DNA of 64,000 bases. Source: Prinsepia uniflora (Eukaryota; Streptophyta; Magnoliopsida; Rosales; Rosaceae). The stretch's first letter is position 1. The number at the start of each line of letters is the position of its first letter. Below the pieces are notes generated by a model. That model saw only the letters and a program-made list of their open reading frames with translations, did not search any database and was not told the origin of the DNA. Position numbers and translations under genes: made by a program. Below, in pieces: positions 1 to 10,585 of this stretch. The stretch is taken from the NCBI GenBank assembly GCA_032719365.1, contig CM064872.1:46174252-46238251 (forward strand), given 5' to 3'.

Positions 1-225
1 CGTTATCAACCTAATAGTTAGGATGTCAATATGATAGTTTGTAGGAATGAATCGTGGATCATTTTGATTCGGCATTTGATGCCTGGGGTTGCCATAATTC
101 TGTCGTGGTTGGCAGTGTGGGACCCGACCGAGGAATTTGTTAGTACTTTAGAGTTTTGACCGTGGCACGGTGATGACGGGATCATCTTTCACGATATTGT
201 TGGAGCGGATATAACGATAGTATGG
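1..225 (+). mobile_element. LARD-A interior, segment 1
   Basis: Noncoding interior sequence just downstream of the expected PBS. It shares the motif around 'tcaacctaatagttagg' with LARD-C read on the minus strand near 32950, and with LARD-B near 18900. Interrupted at 225/226 by solo LTR S1. Confidence 0.65.
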
Positions 226-3015
226 TGTCAGGACCCAGCCCGGTTTCACCCCGAAAACCGAGGTAAATCCTGCTCCCGTCTGACACCCCAACACAAAACC
301 AAAGTAAACTCACTCGAAGCCACCAAAGTACTCAGTCAGACGCAGGAGAAACTATACAAAACATCCCGAAGTTTAAGTGTTTACAGAGCATAGTACTAAC
401 TACAAAAGAAAGAAAATCGGTAACTAGATACACGCACAGGGAAAACTTTAAAACACTCCGGGGTCGCTCTCGTAACTTCTATGCCTCGGACGCTGCCTCG
501 ACGCCGGAACCCAGCTCTAGCTCCACGACCTGGAGGGCAATTTAAAAACAAAAAAGTGTGAGTGGACCATAAATTAAAGAAAAGTTTCCAAAACCATTTT
601 ATAAGAAAACCGGGTTTAGCCCTCCGTTTTGAAATCACATGCATAACCTAGTTACCAAAAGAAGTTATAGATCACATAAAGATCATCATAAAAACATTTT
701 GCAGAATCATCAAATAAAACAGTTCTAAAAATCATATCATAAGCATCATAAAATCGTATCACAAAACATAATACCAAGCCATCATTATCCAATCAAACCT
801 GCTGGACCTATCCGAGTCTTTAAACTCCCGAGTCTTTAAACTCAATGGGCCTATGGGGGGAATATCAATATATCCGAGTCTTTAAACTCCCGAGTCTTTA
901 AACTCAATCCGGGCCCGTCCCCCGTCAATCACAATATCCGGGTCTTTAAACCCAATAACCAGATCCAGCAAATCCAATACAAAACCATTTGAAAACCATT
1001 TCGAAATCCATATCCAAACCCGAATTCGAAATCACCGGTCCGAAGCCCTGCCGGCATCCCGAACCGTCATTCCGAACCCAAATCCAGAACTTCACTTTTC
1101 AATTTCAAAACCAAATTCCGCTTTCCGAAATCCGATTCTAAAACTGAAAACCTTGATCATCAAAATCATGCTCCAAAATCCCTTTATAAGCATTCAAAAC
1201 CATTTCTCATTTGAAAACCCCAAAACCATGGCCTTATACTCAGAAATCGAAATTCCTCGTAAAACGTGCCAATTACGTTATTTCTTGAAAACCATGCAAT
1301 TATGTAAAACCAACATAGCATATTCAACAATCATGAAACCGTATATAAAACCAGAAAACAATTATAGAAAAACAGTTATGCATGCTCGAGTTTAGAGAAG
1401 GGGTCCACTCACTGAAACCGAGCCCTCAATCGTGTCCCGAACGTCCTGTACGTTCATCAGCTTCCTCGGGAACTCCCGATCCTGTCAACAATCATCCAAG
1501 AACGTTACTAACCTATCTACGAAGGTCCACCTAATTTCCCCAAAAAAATCCCCAGGTCCTAAATGTAACGAACCGAAACCCTAAACCTTCAACCTCGCGG
1601 AACTAACCTCAAACGACGTCCGAACAACCCGAAACCAATTCCATTAGACTCGTCACAACTCCTAGCCCAAAAACCACGTTGACTGTTTTCCCAACCGCCG
1701 CCGCACGCGCCCCCACGTGCCGCCCCAAAGTAGCTGCGCGTGGCCTCACGCGCCAGCTACAGTGTCACCAGCAACCTCTGGTCGACCCAGTTCGAACCAG
1801 TCTCTGCAACTCGAACCGGCGTGGCCGGTTCTCCGCCGTTCCGCCACCAAAACTGCTCATCTCTTCACCATCTTCATCGTCCAGACCTAAGATACCCATT
1901 CCCCTACTCCAAACACCTCGACTTAGCCTACAACCCGTCGACTCAAGCTCGAACAAAACTCGAACACTTCCCCTGTCTCAAGATCCAGCCAACCCGGTCA
2001 CCTCCCGTCACGGTGGCTACCTTAGACGATTCCTAGGACCTCCCTGAAGCTCACCCAACTCACCAAAACTCTCGACTCAGCCCCAGACTTCACGACTTTC
2101 GATTTGAAAATCGACGGAAAAATAGAGCATAGAGGAAAAGTTGAGGAATTACCTGCCCTCCGGTCGCCGTCGTGAGCTCAGCCGTGAGTAAGTATCTCCT
2201 CCCGTCCTCCTCAGTCCTCTGGACGCCACCACCAGTCTCGATTGGTCGAACACGGCAGCACCACCATCCAAAACTCCTCTCTGTTCTCTGTTTCCCCCTT
2301 GGTTTCCCGTGGCTCACATCCGCACACACCATCCAAAACTCCTCTCTGTTCTCTGTTCTCTGAGTCGAAGAACACACACACGGGCACCCCCAATTATTTG
2401 GGCCCGTGGACAAAATCCTAGAACCCTCTAGTTCTCCTACACGTGTCACAATCCTCTCCTCTCCCTCACAAATGTCTCAATCTCAGCCCTCCATTTGTCC
2501 CTCTCTGTTGTACAAATCCCAAGGTGCAAAAGACCAAAATACCCTTCCTCTTAAGCCAAAATTACCATTTTACCCTTACCGTTTTAGACTCGTAACTCAC
2601 ACATCCTAACTCCGATGAACACGTGCCGCCTGTCGTTGAATTCAGGACGACGAGATCTACCTAATAGTCCTAGGTCAACGTGTAAAAACCCGATCGTCCA
2701 AAAAGTCAACTTTTCTCCCTATTTTACCCGATTTACGGTAATGCCCTCAACCTTCCGAACATCATAACTTCCTCCTCGGATGTCGGAATCGGGCGTGCCA
2801 CCTGTTTACGGATTCGTGACGTCCCAAACTACGTCACGGTCATTAGTCAAAGCCCACTTGGCCTCCCGAACTAAAAGTCAACAATTTGCCCATTCTAAGG
2901 GCAAAATCATCATTATAGGCTAACGACCTTATCGGGACCAACTAACCCCCGATTAAGCTCACTAATCCCACCTTAATCATTGTCTTAGCCCTAATTTCTG
3001 GGAGGGGTCGTTACA
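226..3015 (-). mobile_element. Solo LTR S1 (minus orientation)
   Basis: On the plus strand it begins TGTCAGGACCC and ends GGGTCGTTACA, the reverse complement of the family consensus TGTAACGACC...GGTCCTGTCA. It is flanked by ATGG at 222-225 and 3016-3019, a 4-bp match that is probably a decayed 5-bp TSD. No PBS, purine tract or coding interior adjoins it, so it is a solo LTR left by LTR-LTR recombination. Bases 800-960 carry repeated GAGTCTTTAAACTC motifs as in the Tekay LTRs. Short ORFs inside (such as 1679-2047) look like chance frames. Confidence 0.8.
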
Positions 3016-3259
3016 ATGGAGTTGTGACCATTTGATGGCCATGTCATTCTGAGTTGTGAATTGTGTTGCAAGGAGCAGCCAGGTTCGAGGAACCCTCGTT
3101 GAGCCGATGGTAGGATTAGATTGACGTCCATACGATTTCAGGACCGTGGGGTCGTTTAGATTTTGGATTATACTACAAAAGGCAGTTGGGTTAGGAGGAA
3201 CCCTAGGGTGTGATTGTGGAACCCTAAATCATGATGCATAGTCTGGAAAGGTGAACCCT
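3016..3259 (+). mobile_element. LARD-A interior, segment 2
   Basis: Noncoding. Aligns by eye with LARD-B 19120-19380, sharing the 'ggaaccctaggGTGTGATT' and 'ggaaccctaaat' motifs. Its last five bases ACCCT (3255-3259) form the left TSD copy of the Tekay element; the other copy is 13322-13326. Confidence 0.75.
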
Positions 3260-5991
3260 TGACAGGACCCGCCCTGATTATCACCTTGATAACCAGGGAG
3301 AATCCTGCTCCCGTCTGACAATTGCACACAAACAACCAAAATAACCACACAATAATACATTACACACACTGTCAGACCAGGGAGAAAGTATGATACAACC
3401 AACGGTACAACCTGTCAACAGTATTACAGAGCATGGTTACAAAACAAGATAAGGATAAAACCCTACTCTGTGAACTAACTACACCGCAACGGGAAAACTT
3501 TATGCCTCTGCCTCAGCGTTAGCACCCAAAACTTGTACCACGACCTGGATGGAATTAAAACAGAAAAGTGTGAGTGGACTAGAATAAACGGTTATGGAAA
3601 ACAGTTTAATGAAATCAAGGTTCACCCTCTAGTTTCAAAACACGCATGCATAACTAAGTATCCGAAAATCACTTATGTAAACCGTTATAGTAGATAACTA
3701 TAAAACCATGTAAAAATCGAATGTAACATCAACAAATCAAACTGCTGGATCCATCCGAGTCTTTAAACTGATCTATCAGGCCTTCTCGGGATATCAACGA
3801 GTCTTTAAACTCAAAACACAATCAAAGCCTCGAGGGACATCACAGTAACCGAGTCTTCAAACTCCCGAGTCTTTAAACTCAATCCGGGCCCGCCCCCGTC
3901 ATATCTCATCCGGGTCTTTAAACCCAAAACCAGATCCAGCAATCGTACCGGGTCTTTAAACCCAAAATCAAATGTAAATCATAAAAAATCCAGGATCCAT
4001 CGTGATCAAATTCCAAAACCAATTCGAAATCACATTTTATCAAAATAGGACTTATGTCCGGATTTCACGTTCAAATTCCGAATCCTACTCACAAATCATA
4101 ATCAAATCTTCATTAAAACATCATATGCACAAATCGTATAAAGTACTCATCAAACCATCATCAAAGTATCGGAGAAACCATAGTCTCGAAATACGTAAAA
4201 ATACGATATATCACATCGAAAAGTGTGCATTCACGTACAGTAGAAATATCATAAATATAATCATAAAATCATATATAGAACCATAAAACAAGTGAGTAAA
4301 AACAGTTATGCATGCTAGGTTAAAAATCAAAAGTCCACTCACGAAGTTCGAACGCGTCAATCGCGTCCCATACGCTCCTCGGTTGCCTTGGGAATGTTCT
4401 GGCCTGTCAAAGATCACAATTTGGATCACAAACACTTCCATTAAGCTTACATTAATTTCCCTAAATTTTTGGAATTTTTCAACGTAATTAAATTAAAATC
4501 CTAAACCTTCGAAGTCTCCAAACTATCCCGAACGACGTCCGATCGACTCGAAATTTAACTCAAAATGTCCGTTACATTGAAAGGATAAAATCACCTGTTG
4601 ACGGTGACCGGAGATATGGCCTCACGCGCCCTCACGCGCCGCCCAAAGTAGCTGCACGTGAAAGCCACGCGCCCTGCACAGTAAGCTACAATGTCGTATT
4701 CCTTACCCGTTTCAATGTTAAACGGGTTACAAACCCGCTACACAACCCGGTTCAATCTCCTTCAATTCCAGCTTAATTCCTTTAGTTTTTCCACCGAAAT
4801 CCTTCCATTAAGTGTTAATTAGGTTCTCCATTATTAATTACATACATCAAGCCCTAAATCGATCATTTCACTCATGATCAAACAAACGGGTCAACTTTCG
4901 AAACTCACTCAAATCAACTTGGTTTCCTAATTAATTGATACAGAATCTTCGTAAGACCTAAACAAACATTAAACCGTAACCAATTTCACAAATCCTTACT
5001 TGTAGGTAGTCGTCCTCAACCTCGAAATTTTCTAGAAACTGGAACTTCAATTCTAGGCCAAACCGTGAACAACTTCCTTCGATTTTTGTATGGTTGAAGT
5101 CGAAATGAGTCTAGAAGACTGTTTCCAATCTCTGTTTGGCTCCTCTCCCCTCACAAATTAAACTCGAATTTTTCCCTCCATTTTCCCAGTTTTTTTTCCC
5201 GATTCTGTTTTCTCTCACATTGTCAGTTCTTTCCTCTCCAAAATGATCCTCTCGTCTCACTCTAACTCTCTATAATCAAACCGTCCAACCCAATAGCTCG
5301 TGGGAACCTCTCAGTCTCACTGTGGCTGTGTTTCCCTGCAACCAACCCAAACTCAAAAATAATGGTGCCCGTGCTCTGTCCTCTGTTGCAATCCCACCTG
5401 CTTGTGTTTCCCCTCAGCCTTTCTCAGTGACAATTGTCACTCACAGTGTTAAACAATTCCCCCAACGTCACTAACATTGTTAAACAATTCACTGAACAAC
5501 TAAAACAATTCACACAATAGACCACCGCGGCTGAATTCAGTCTGCACCCTTGAAATTACCATTTTGCCCTTCCTTCACAAAATTACCAAAATGCCCCTCC
5601 TCGTTCTAGAACCATAACTCATCCGTCCGAGGTCCGTTTTCAGCGTGCCGCCTGTCTATGGACTCAGGGCATCGAGGCCTACCTAACGGTCCTCGAATTG
5701 CGTGAAAAATAGTGGTCGAACAAAAAGTCAACAATTTCCTCCTTTTTGACCTAATTACGAAAACGCCATTGAACTTTCGAACGTCATAACTTCTTCCCTG
5801 ATCGTCGGAATCAAACGTGCCACCTGTCTATGGACTCGTGATGTCCCAAACTACTTCATAGTCATCGGCCAACGTTCGTTCGACCTGCCAAGCAAAAAGT
5901 CAGTATTTAACCATACTATTCACGAGGGTAAAAACGTCATTTCATTTATCATTTTGTAATTTTACATCCTTTGAGTTTTCAGGGCGTTACA
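3260..5991 (-). repeat. 3' LTR of the Tekay element
   Basis: A 2732-bp direct repeat of 10586-13321. The plus-strand ends are TGACAGGACCC and GGGCGTTACA. Bases 3750-3970 hold several GAGTCTTTAAACTC-type dyads. The U5 hairpin stems GTCTGACA (3313-3320) and TGTCAGAC (3370-3377) are separated by a 49-nt loop, unlike the 3-nt loop in the LARD LTRs. Confidence 0.93.
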
Positions 5992-6005
5992 TCCTCCCCC
6001 CCTTA
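5992..6005 (-). other. Polypurine tract of the Tekay element
   Basis: Read on the minus strand this is an A/G-rich run (AAGGGGGGGAGGA) directly abutting the TGTAACGCC start of the 3' LTR. That is the expected position of the plus-strand primer for reverse transcription. Confidence 0.8.
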
Positions 6006-6025
6006 AGAAATTTCGTCCCAAAATT

Positions 6026-6117
6026 TTAAGGAAACAAGTATGGATACTGCTCTCGTATATGTGTCTCGGGTTCCCATGTGGCTTCCTCCACATTCTGATT
6101 TCTCTAGAGAACCTTTA
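6026..6117 (-). pseudogene. Chromodomain C-terminal remnant, out of frame
   Basis: In a different minus-strand frame from the integrase ORF, this stretch encodes RNQNVEEATWEPETHIREQ followed by YPYLF. The motif VEEATWEPE is characteristic of the end of chromodomains in Tekay-type integrases. The integrase frame ends at 6118 after RKIRYFVGRLSP, so a frameshift separates the chromodomain start from its end. The chromodomain is thought to guide integration to heterochromatin; in this copy it could not be made. Confidence 0.7.
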
Positions 6118-7194
6118 CTAGGGGGATAGTCTTCCGACGAAGTACCTTATCTTTCGATCCAAAATCTGTACGGGATGTTCTTCAAAGCTTAAGTCTTCTC
6201 TGAGTTCAATGGGTTGTTCTTCTAGTACATGAGAGGCATCATACACATACTTCCGTAGCATCGACACTCGAAATACATCATGGACCTTAGAAAGTTCTGG
6301 AGGTAGTGCTAATTTGTATGCAACCTGGCCGATCCTCTCAACAATCTTGTATGGCCCGATGAAACGGGGGCTCAGTTTCCCTCGCCTGCCAAACCGCACT
6401 ATACCTTTCCAAGGAGGTAGCTTCAGAAATACCCAATCTCTGACCGCAAACTCAAGATCTCTAATCCGACGGTTCACATAGCTCTTTTGTCGATCTTGGG
6501 CTGCCTTGAGTCTATCTCTGATGAGTTTGACTTTCTCTGTTGTCAATTCCATCAATTCGGATTTAGTCAATTTCCTTTCGCCCATGTCAGTCCAACACAA
6601 AGGCGTTCTGCACTTCCGTCCATACAAGGCTTTGTAAGGTGCCATCCCAATACTCGCTTGGTAACTATTGTTGTAAGCGAATTCCATCAATGGTAAGTGT
6701 GACTCCCAAGTACCTTGGAATTGTAAAACACAGGCTCTCATCATATCTTCCAAGGTCTGAATCGTTCGCTCCGACTGTCCGTCCGTCTGAGGGTGGAACG
6801 CTGTACTAAAGTGTAATCTTGTTCCAAAAGCTTCCTGTAAACTCTGCCAGAATCTGGATGTAAATCGCGGATCTTGATCCGATACGATAGAGGCAGGAGT
6901 GCCAAGTAATCGTATAATCTCATTTATAAACAATTTGGCATACTGTGTCATCTGGAAGTCTTCCCTTACAGGTAGGAAATACGCTGACTTGGTGAGTCTG
7001 TCCACAACCACCCAAACTCCATCGTGGCCTCTAGGCGTCCTAGGAAGTCCAAACACAAAATCCATCGTTATGTGGTCCCATTTCCATTCTGGGATAGGAA
7101 GTGGTTGCAACGCTCCATAGGGTCTTTGCCTCTCAGCCTTTACCTGCTGGCAAATCAAACACTTATTAACATACTCAGCGATCTCCCGTTTCAT
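6118..7194 (-). pseudogene. Integrase segment of Tekay pol
   Basis: 358 codons open on the minus strand. The CC half of the HHCC zinc finger is seen as CLIC near residues 13-16. The catalytic core shows MDFVFGLP (first Asp), VSDQDPRFTS (second Asp) and GQSERTIQTLEDM (Glu), and the C-terminal GPY/F motif reads FIGPYKIVERIG. It would insert the element's cDNA into chromatin. It is not a free gene: the same reading frame continues from RNase H upstream and is cut only by a TGA at 7201-7203 where a Trp is expected in the family. The C-terminal chromodomain is frameshifted. The three catalytic acidic residues look intact. Confidence 0.92.
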
Positions 7195-7200
7195 ACCCGG

Positions 7201-7986
7201 TCACAAATAGTGTTCTCGAAGCGTACGGTACACTTTTGTTCCACCTGGATGCATAGCATACGCTGAACTATGTGCTTCGTCTAAAATCTCTTTCTTTAGT
7301 GTGACGTCTCCAGGCACATACAACCGTCCTTCCTTTAGTAAGGCTCCGTCATATCTGACTTTATAATCCTGCCGTTCTCCTGCTTCCACTTCAATCCGAA
7401 GAATGCACGAGACATGATCTTGGAATTGAGCATCGATGATCTGGTCAATTATGATTGGCCGCACCTGGAAACTAGCTAGCAAGACACCTTGGCTATCAAG
7501 TCCCAAATTAACGCTAGTCTTACAAAGTTCAACCAATAGGGGCAAATGGGTCATCCGTAGGTGTACCACAAAATGTGTTGATTTCTGATTCAAAGCATCA
7601 GCTACCACATTAGCTTTTCCAGGATAGTATTCAATCGTGCAGTCATAGTCCTTAATCAGTTCCAACCATCGTCTCTGCCTCACATTTAATTCCTTCTGTG
7701 TGAACAAGTACTTCAGGCTCTTATGATCAGTAAACAGTCTATAGGTCGCACCATACAAATGATGTCTCCAAATCTTTAGAGCATGTACCACTGCAGCTAG
7801 CTCTAAGTCATGGGTAGGATAGTTGCGTTCATGAGACTTCAACTGGCAGGAGGCATGGGTAATCATTTTCCCATGTTTCATTAACACGCATCCCAATCCT
7901 TGTAAGGATGCGTCGCTATACACCTCAAATTCCCCACTATCGTCCGGAAGGGTCAATACAGGAGCAGTTGTCAACCTTTTCTTCAA
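7201..7986 (-). pseudogene. RNase H and integrase zinc-finger segment of Tekay pol
   Basis: Continues the RT frame after a TGA at 7999-8001. The RNase H domain is recognisable from YSDASLQGLGCVLM (first Asp), a Glu in THDLELAAVV, FTDHKSLKYLF, and the family end motif VVADALNQKST. It degrades the RNA strand of the RNA/DNA hybrid during reverse transcription. The later part (about residues 150-261) is the connection to integrase, ending HYL before the TGA at 7201-7203. Its neighbour upstream is the RT thumb. Confidence 0.88.
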
Positions 7987-7998
7987 CTCCTGAAAACT

Positions 7999-8709
7999 TC
8001 ATTCACAATCCTCATTCCAAACAAATCTGACTCCCTTCCTTGTCAGCCGTGTCAATGGGGCAACAATGGTAGAAAAACCCTCTACAAACTGCCTGTAATA
8101 ACCAGCTAACCCCAAGAAACTCCTGACCTTGGTGACTGTCTTTGGTTGTTCCCACTTTGCTACTGCCTCAATCTTTTGGGGATCTACACTGATTCCTTCA
8201 GCCGAAATCACATGTCCCAAGAAACTCACGCTGGTCAACCAAAACTGACACTTACAAAGCTTTCCATACAACTTATTCTTCCTTAGAGTACCAAGCACCA
8301 TCCTTAAGTGCTTTTCGTGCGCCTTCACACTCTTTGACTAGACTAAAATGTCATCAATGAATACAATAACAAAGTGATCCAAGTATGGCTGCAACACTCG
8401 GTTCATCAAATCCATAAATGTCGCTGGTGCGTTAGTTAACCCGAACGACATCACTAGGAACGCATAATGACCATATCGGGTTCTAAAGGATGTTTTGGGT
8501 ACATCCTCTTCCTTAACCCGCAGTTGATGATACCCAGAACGAAGATCGATTTTGGAGAAGTGTTGAGCTCCCCTCAGTTGATCAAACAGGTCATCGATCT
8601 GAGGCAGTGGGTATTTATTCCGGATTGTTACCCTGTTCAGTTGCCTATAATCAATGCAGAGCCTCAAGCTTCCATCCTTTTTCTGAACAAACAAAATAAA
8701 GCTCCCCAA
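7999..8709 (-). pseudogene. Reverse transcriptase segment of Tekay pol
   Basis: One minus-strand frame broken by a single TAG at 8338-8340. It includes LCIDYRQLNRVTIRNKYPLP, FSKIDLRSGYHQLRV, an FGLTNAPATFMDLMNRV motif and the catalytic FIDDILV (Asp-Asp present), followed after the TAG by the KAHEKHLRMVL to FLGLAGYYRQF region typical of Ty3/gypsy RT. The TAG replaces the Tyr that normally follows FIDDILV. The upstream RT start (to SPWGA) lies in another frame (ORF ending 8664), so a frameshift near 8700 also separates the finger region from the palm. Confidence 0.92.
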
Positions 8710-9736
8710 GGAGATACACTCGGTCGAATAAACCCCATATCGACCAACTCTTGCAACTGCGCCTTCAATTCCTTCAACTCAGCTGGCGCCATAAGGTACG
8801 GAGTCTGAGAAATAGGTTGCGTACCTGGAACAAGATCGATGGTGAACTCAATGTCTCGGTGGGGTGGCAACCCCGGCAAATCTTCTGGAAAGACGTCTGG
8901 TAACTCCCGCACTATCGGTATATCCTCCACCTTCAATGGTGCAGCACGTGTGTCCACCACGTGAGCGAAGTATCCCTGGCACCCTTTCCTTAATAACTTA
9001 CTGGCTTTCAGAGCTGAAATCACCCTAACAGGACTTGCTCTTTGTATTCCCTGAAAGGTAGTTTCAGGTAACCCTGGACTCCGAAAAGTTACCTTCTTAT
9101 CGACACACTCGATAGAAGTATGATGTAATGTCAACCAATCCATCCCTAGAATAACATCAAAGTCATGCAAGTCCAGGAGTATCAGGTAAGCTACCAAATC
9201 AACGTCACCTACCAATACAGGACACTCTCTCAACACCTGGTTTACCACAAACACCTCCCCCGTGGGCGTACTCACACCCATATCACAACCCAGTGCGGAC
9301 ACCTCTCTATTCGCTAACAAACCACAACTCTGTGCTATAAAAGAATGGGTAGCTCCAGGATCTATTAACGAACATACATCATGTCCAAGGATTGTAAGTG
9401 TACCTGTCACAACACCAGGTGCTGCCCGGGCCTCCTGCTGTGTTACCACAAAAACTCGGGCCTGGGGTCCAGCTGCTCGCCCACGACCCCTCTGTCCACA
9501 TGTTGCTCCAGCACCTCCTCTAGTACTCGCTGTCCCAGAAACTGACGCTGTACTCCGCCCCTGCTCCTTTGCACCCTGACCTGCGCCACCACCCTGTAAC
9601 AAAGATGGACACTTTCTTCGGTAGTGGCCCCGCTCTCCACAGAAGAAACAAAAAAAATACTAGGAACATCTCGAGTAAATCCGCCACTCTTTCTTCCTGT
9701 GGAAGCAACTGAGGTCGCACTCGCCTGTAGAGCCGG
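8664..9736 (-). pseudogene. Gag zinc knuckle, protease and RT N-terminus of the Tekay element
   Basis: Open on the minus strand from after a TAG at 9737-9739. Near 9609-9650 it encodes a CCHC zinc knuckle (CFFCGERGHYRRKC, spacing C-x2-C-x4-H-x4-C), the nucleocapsid signature. The retropepsin-type protease follows: the active-site motif reads SLIDPGATHSFIA near 9350, so the usual D-S/T-G triad is D-P-G, which should disable catalysis. The conserved ILGMDWL motif follows. The segment ends with ELPDVFPEDLPGLPPHRDIEF and VDMGFIRPSVSPWGA, the RT N-terminus, before the frame is lost at 8664. Confidence 0.85.
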
Positions 9737-10000
9737 CTATGCTCTGGGTCCTCTGAATCCTGAACTCTGAAAACTGTCGGGCCTACCAAAATGGTCAATG
9801 CCCGCGGACGAAGCTCCGCTGTAACAACCCTTTTTCGGAGCTCTCTAACTCGATGCTCCAGGAAATGAACGCTCTCGACGTTGTCCACCACCTGAGAACT
9901 GTGGATGTGTCGGTAAACTAGCCTCCACCAGTACTGCAACATCAGATAACTCTCTGAGGGTAGTAAAAGCTCCAGCTGTCACAATGCCACGTATTTCACC

Positions 10001-10489
10001 TCACAGGCCAAGCTCAAACCTACGACATTTCTTAGCTTCAGTAGACACAAAGGTAGGAGCAAAACGGGCTAGCATCTGAAACTTCTGCTCGTACTCTGTT
10101 ACAGACATGCTCCCATCTCGAAGCTGCAGAAATTCTGTCTCCTTAGCATCACAGAATGAATGGGGATAGTATTGATCAAGGAACCACTCACGAAAGGTCT
10201 CCCAAGTCACTGTGTGAGCATCCCAACCTGATAACTCCAGAGTATACCACCACTCATAAGCGACCCTATCCAGCAAAAAGGTGGCGAACACAACTCGCTC
10301 CTCAGGAGGACAGTGCATCACACCAAAAATCCGCTCAAACCAAGAAATCCATCGGTGGGCTTCCTTGGGATCTGCCCCATTGATAAAGACCGTAGCCCCA
10401 AGGCGCTGGGCTCGCTCGATCGTGGCACTCTCGGCATCACTAACAACGCCTTCTGTAGGTCGTGGAGGGGCTTCACGTCGCGGAGGCAT
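10001..10489 (-). pseudogene. Gag N-terminal part of the Tekay element (retrotransposon gag domain)
   Basis: 162 codons on the minus strand, starting MPPRREAPPRPTEG about 80 bp after the PBS. The conserved plant gag core is visible: RWISWFERIF, then ERVVFATFLLDRVAYEWW, then TWETFREWFLDQYYP, then LRDGSMSVTEYEQKFQMLARFAP. This domain forms the virus-like particle. The frame stops at 10001 after CRRFELGL. The rest of gag (9737-10000) is scattered over shifted frames until the zinc knuckle. Confidence 0.88.
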
Positions 10490-10570
10490 GGCCGATCGTT
10501 CTCTGAAAGAGGCATAAGCTAGTAAAACAACCTAGGCACATCCAAGTGCCAGACATAAACCGTAAACCTA

Positions 10571-10583
10571 TGTTCTGATACCA
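10571..10583 (-). other. Primer binding site of the Tekay element (tRNA-iMet)
   Basis: On the minus strand it reads TGGTATCAGAACA two bases after the LTR end TGTCA, complementary to the 3' end of plant initiator tRNA-Met (TGGTATCAGAGC is the usual form), with one late mismatch. Confidence 0.85.
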
Positions 10584-10585
10584 AT

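Noticed and set aside
1679..2047. 122-codon ORF within solo LTR S1
   Set aside because: Lies in an LTR, has no domain, and overlaps other open frames in a GC-richer patch; chance ORF.
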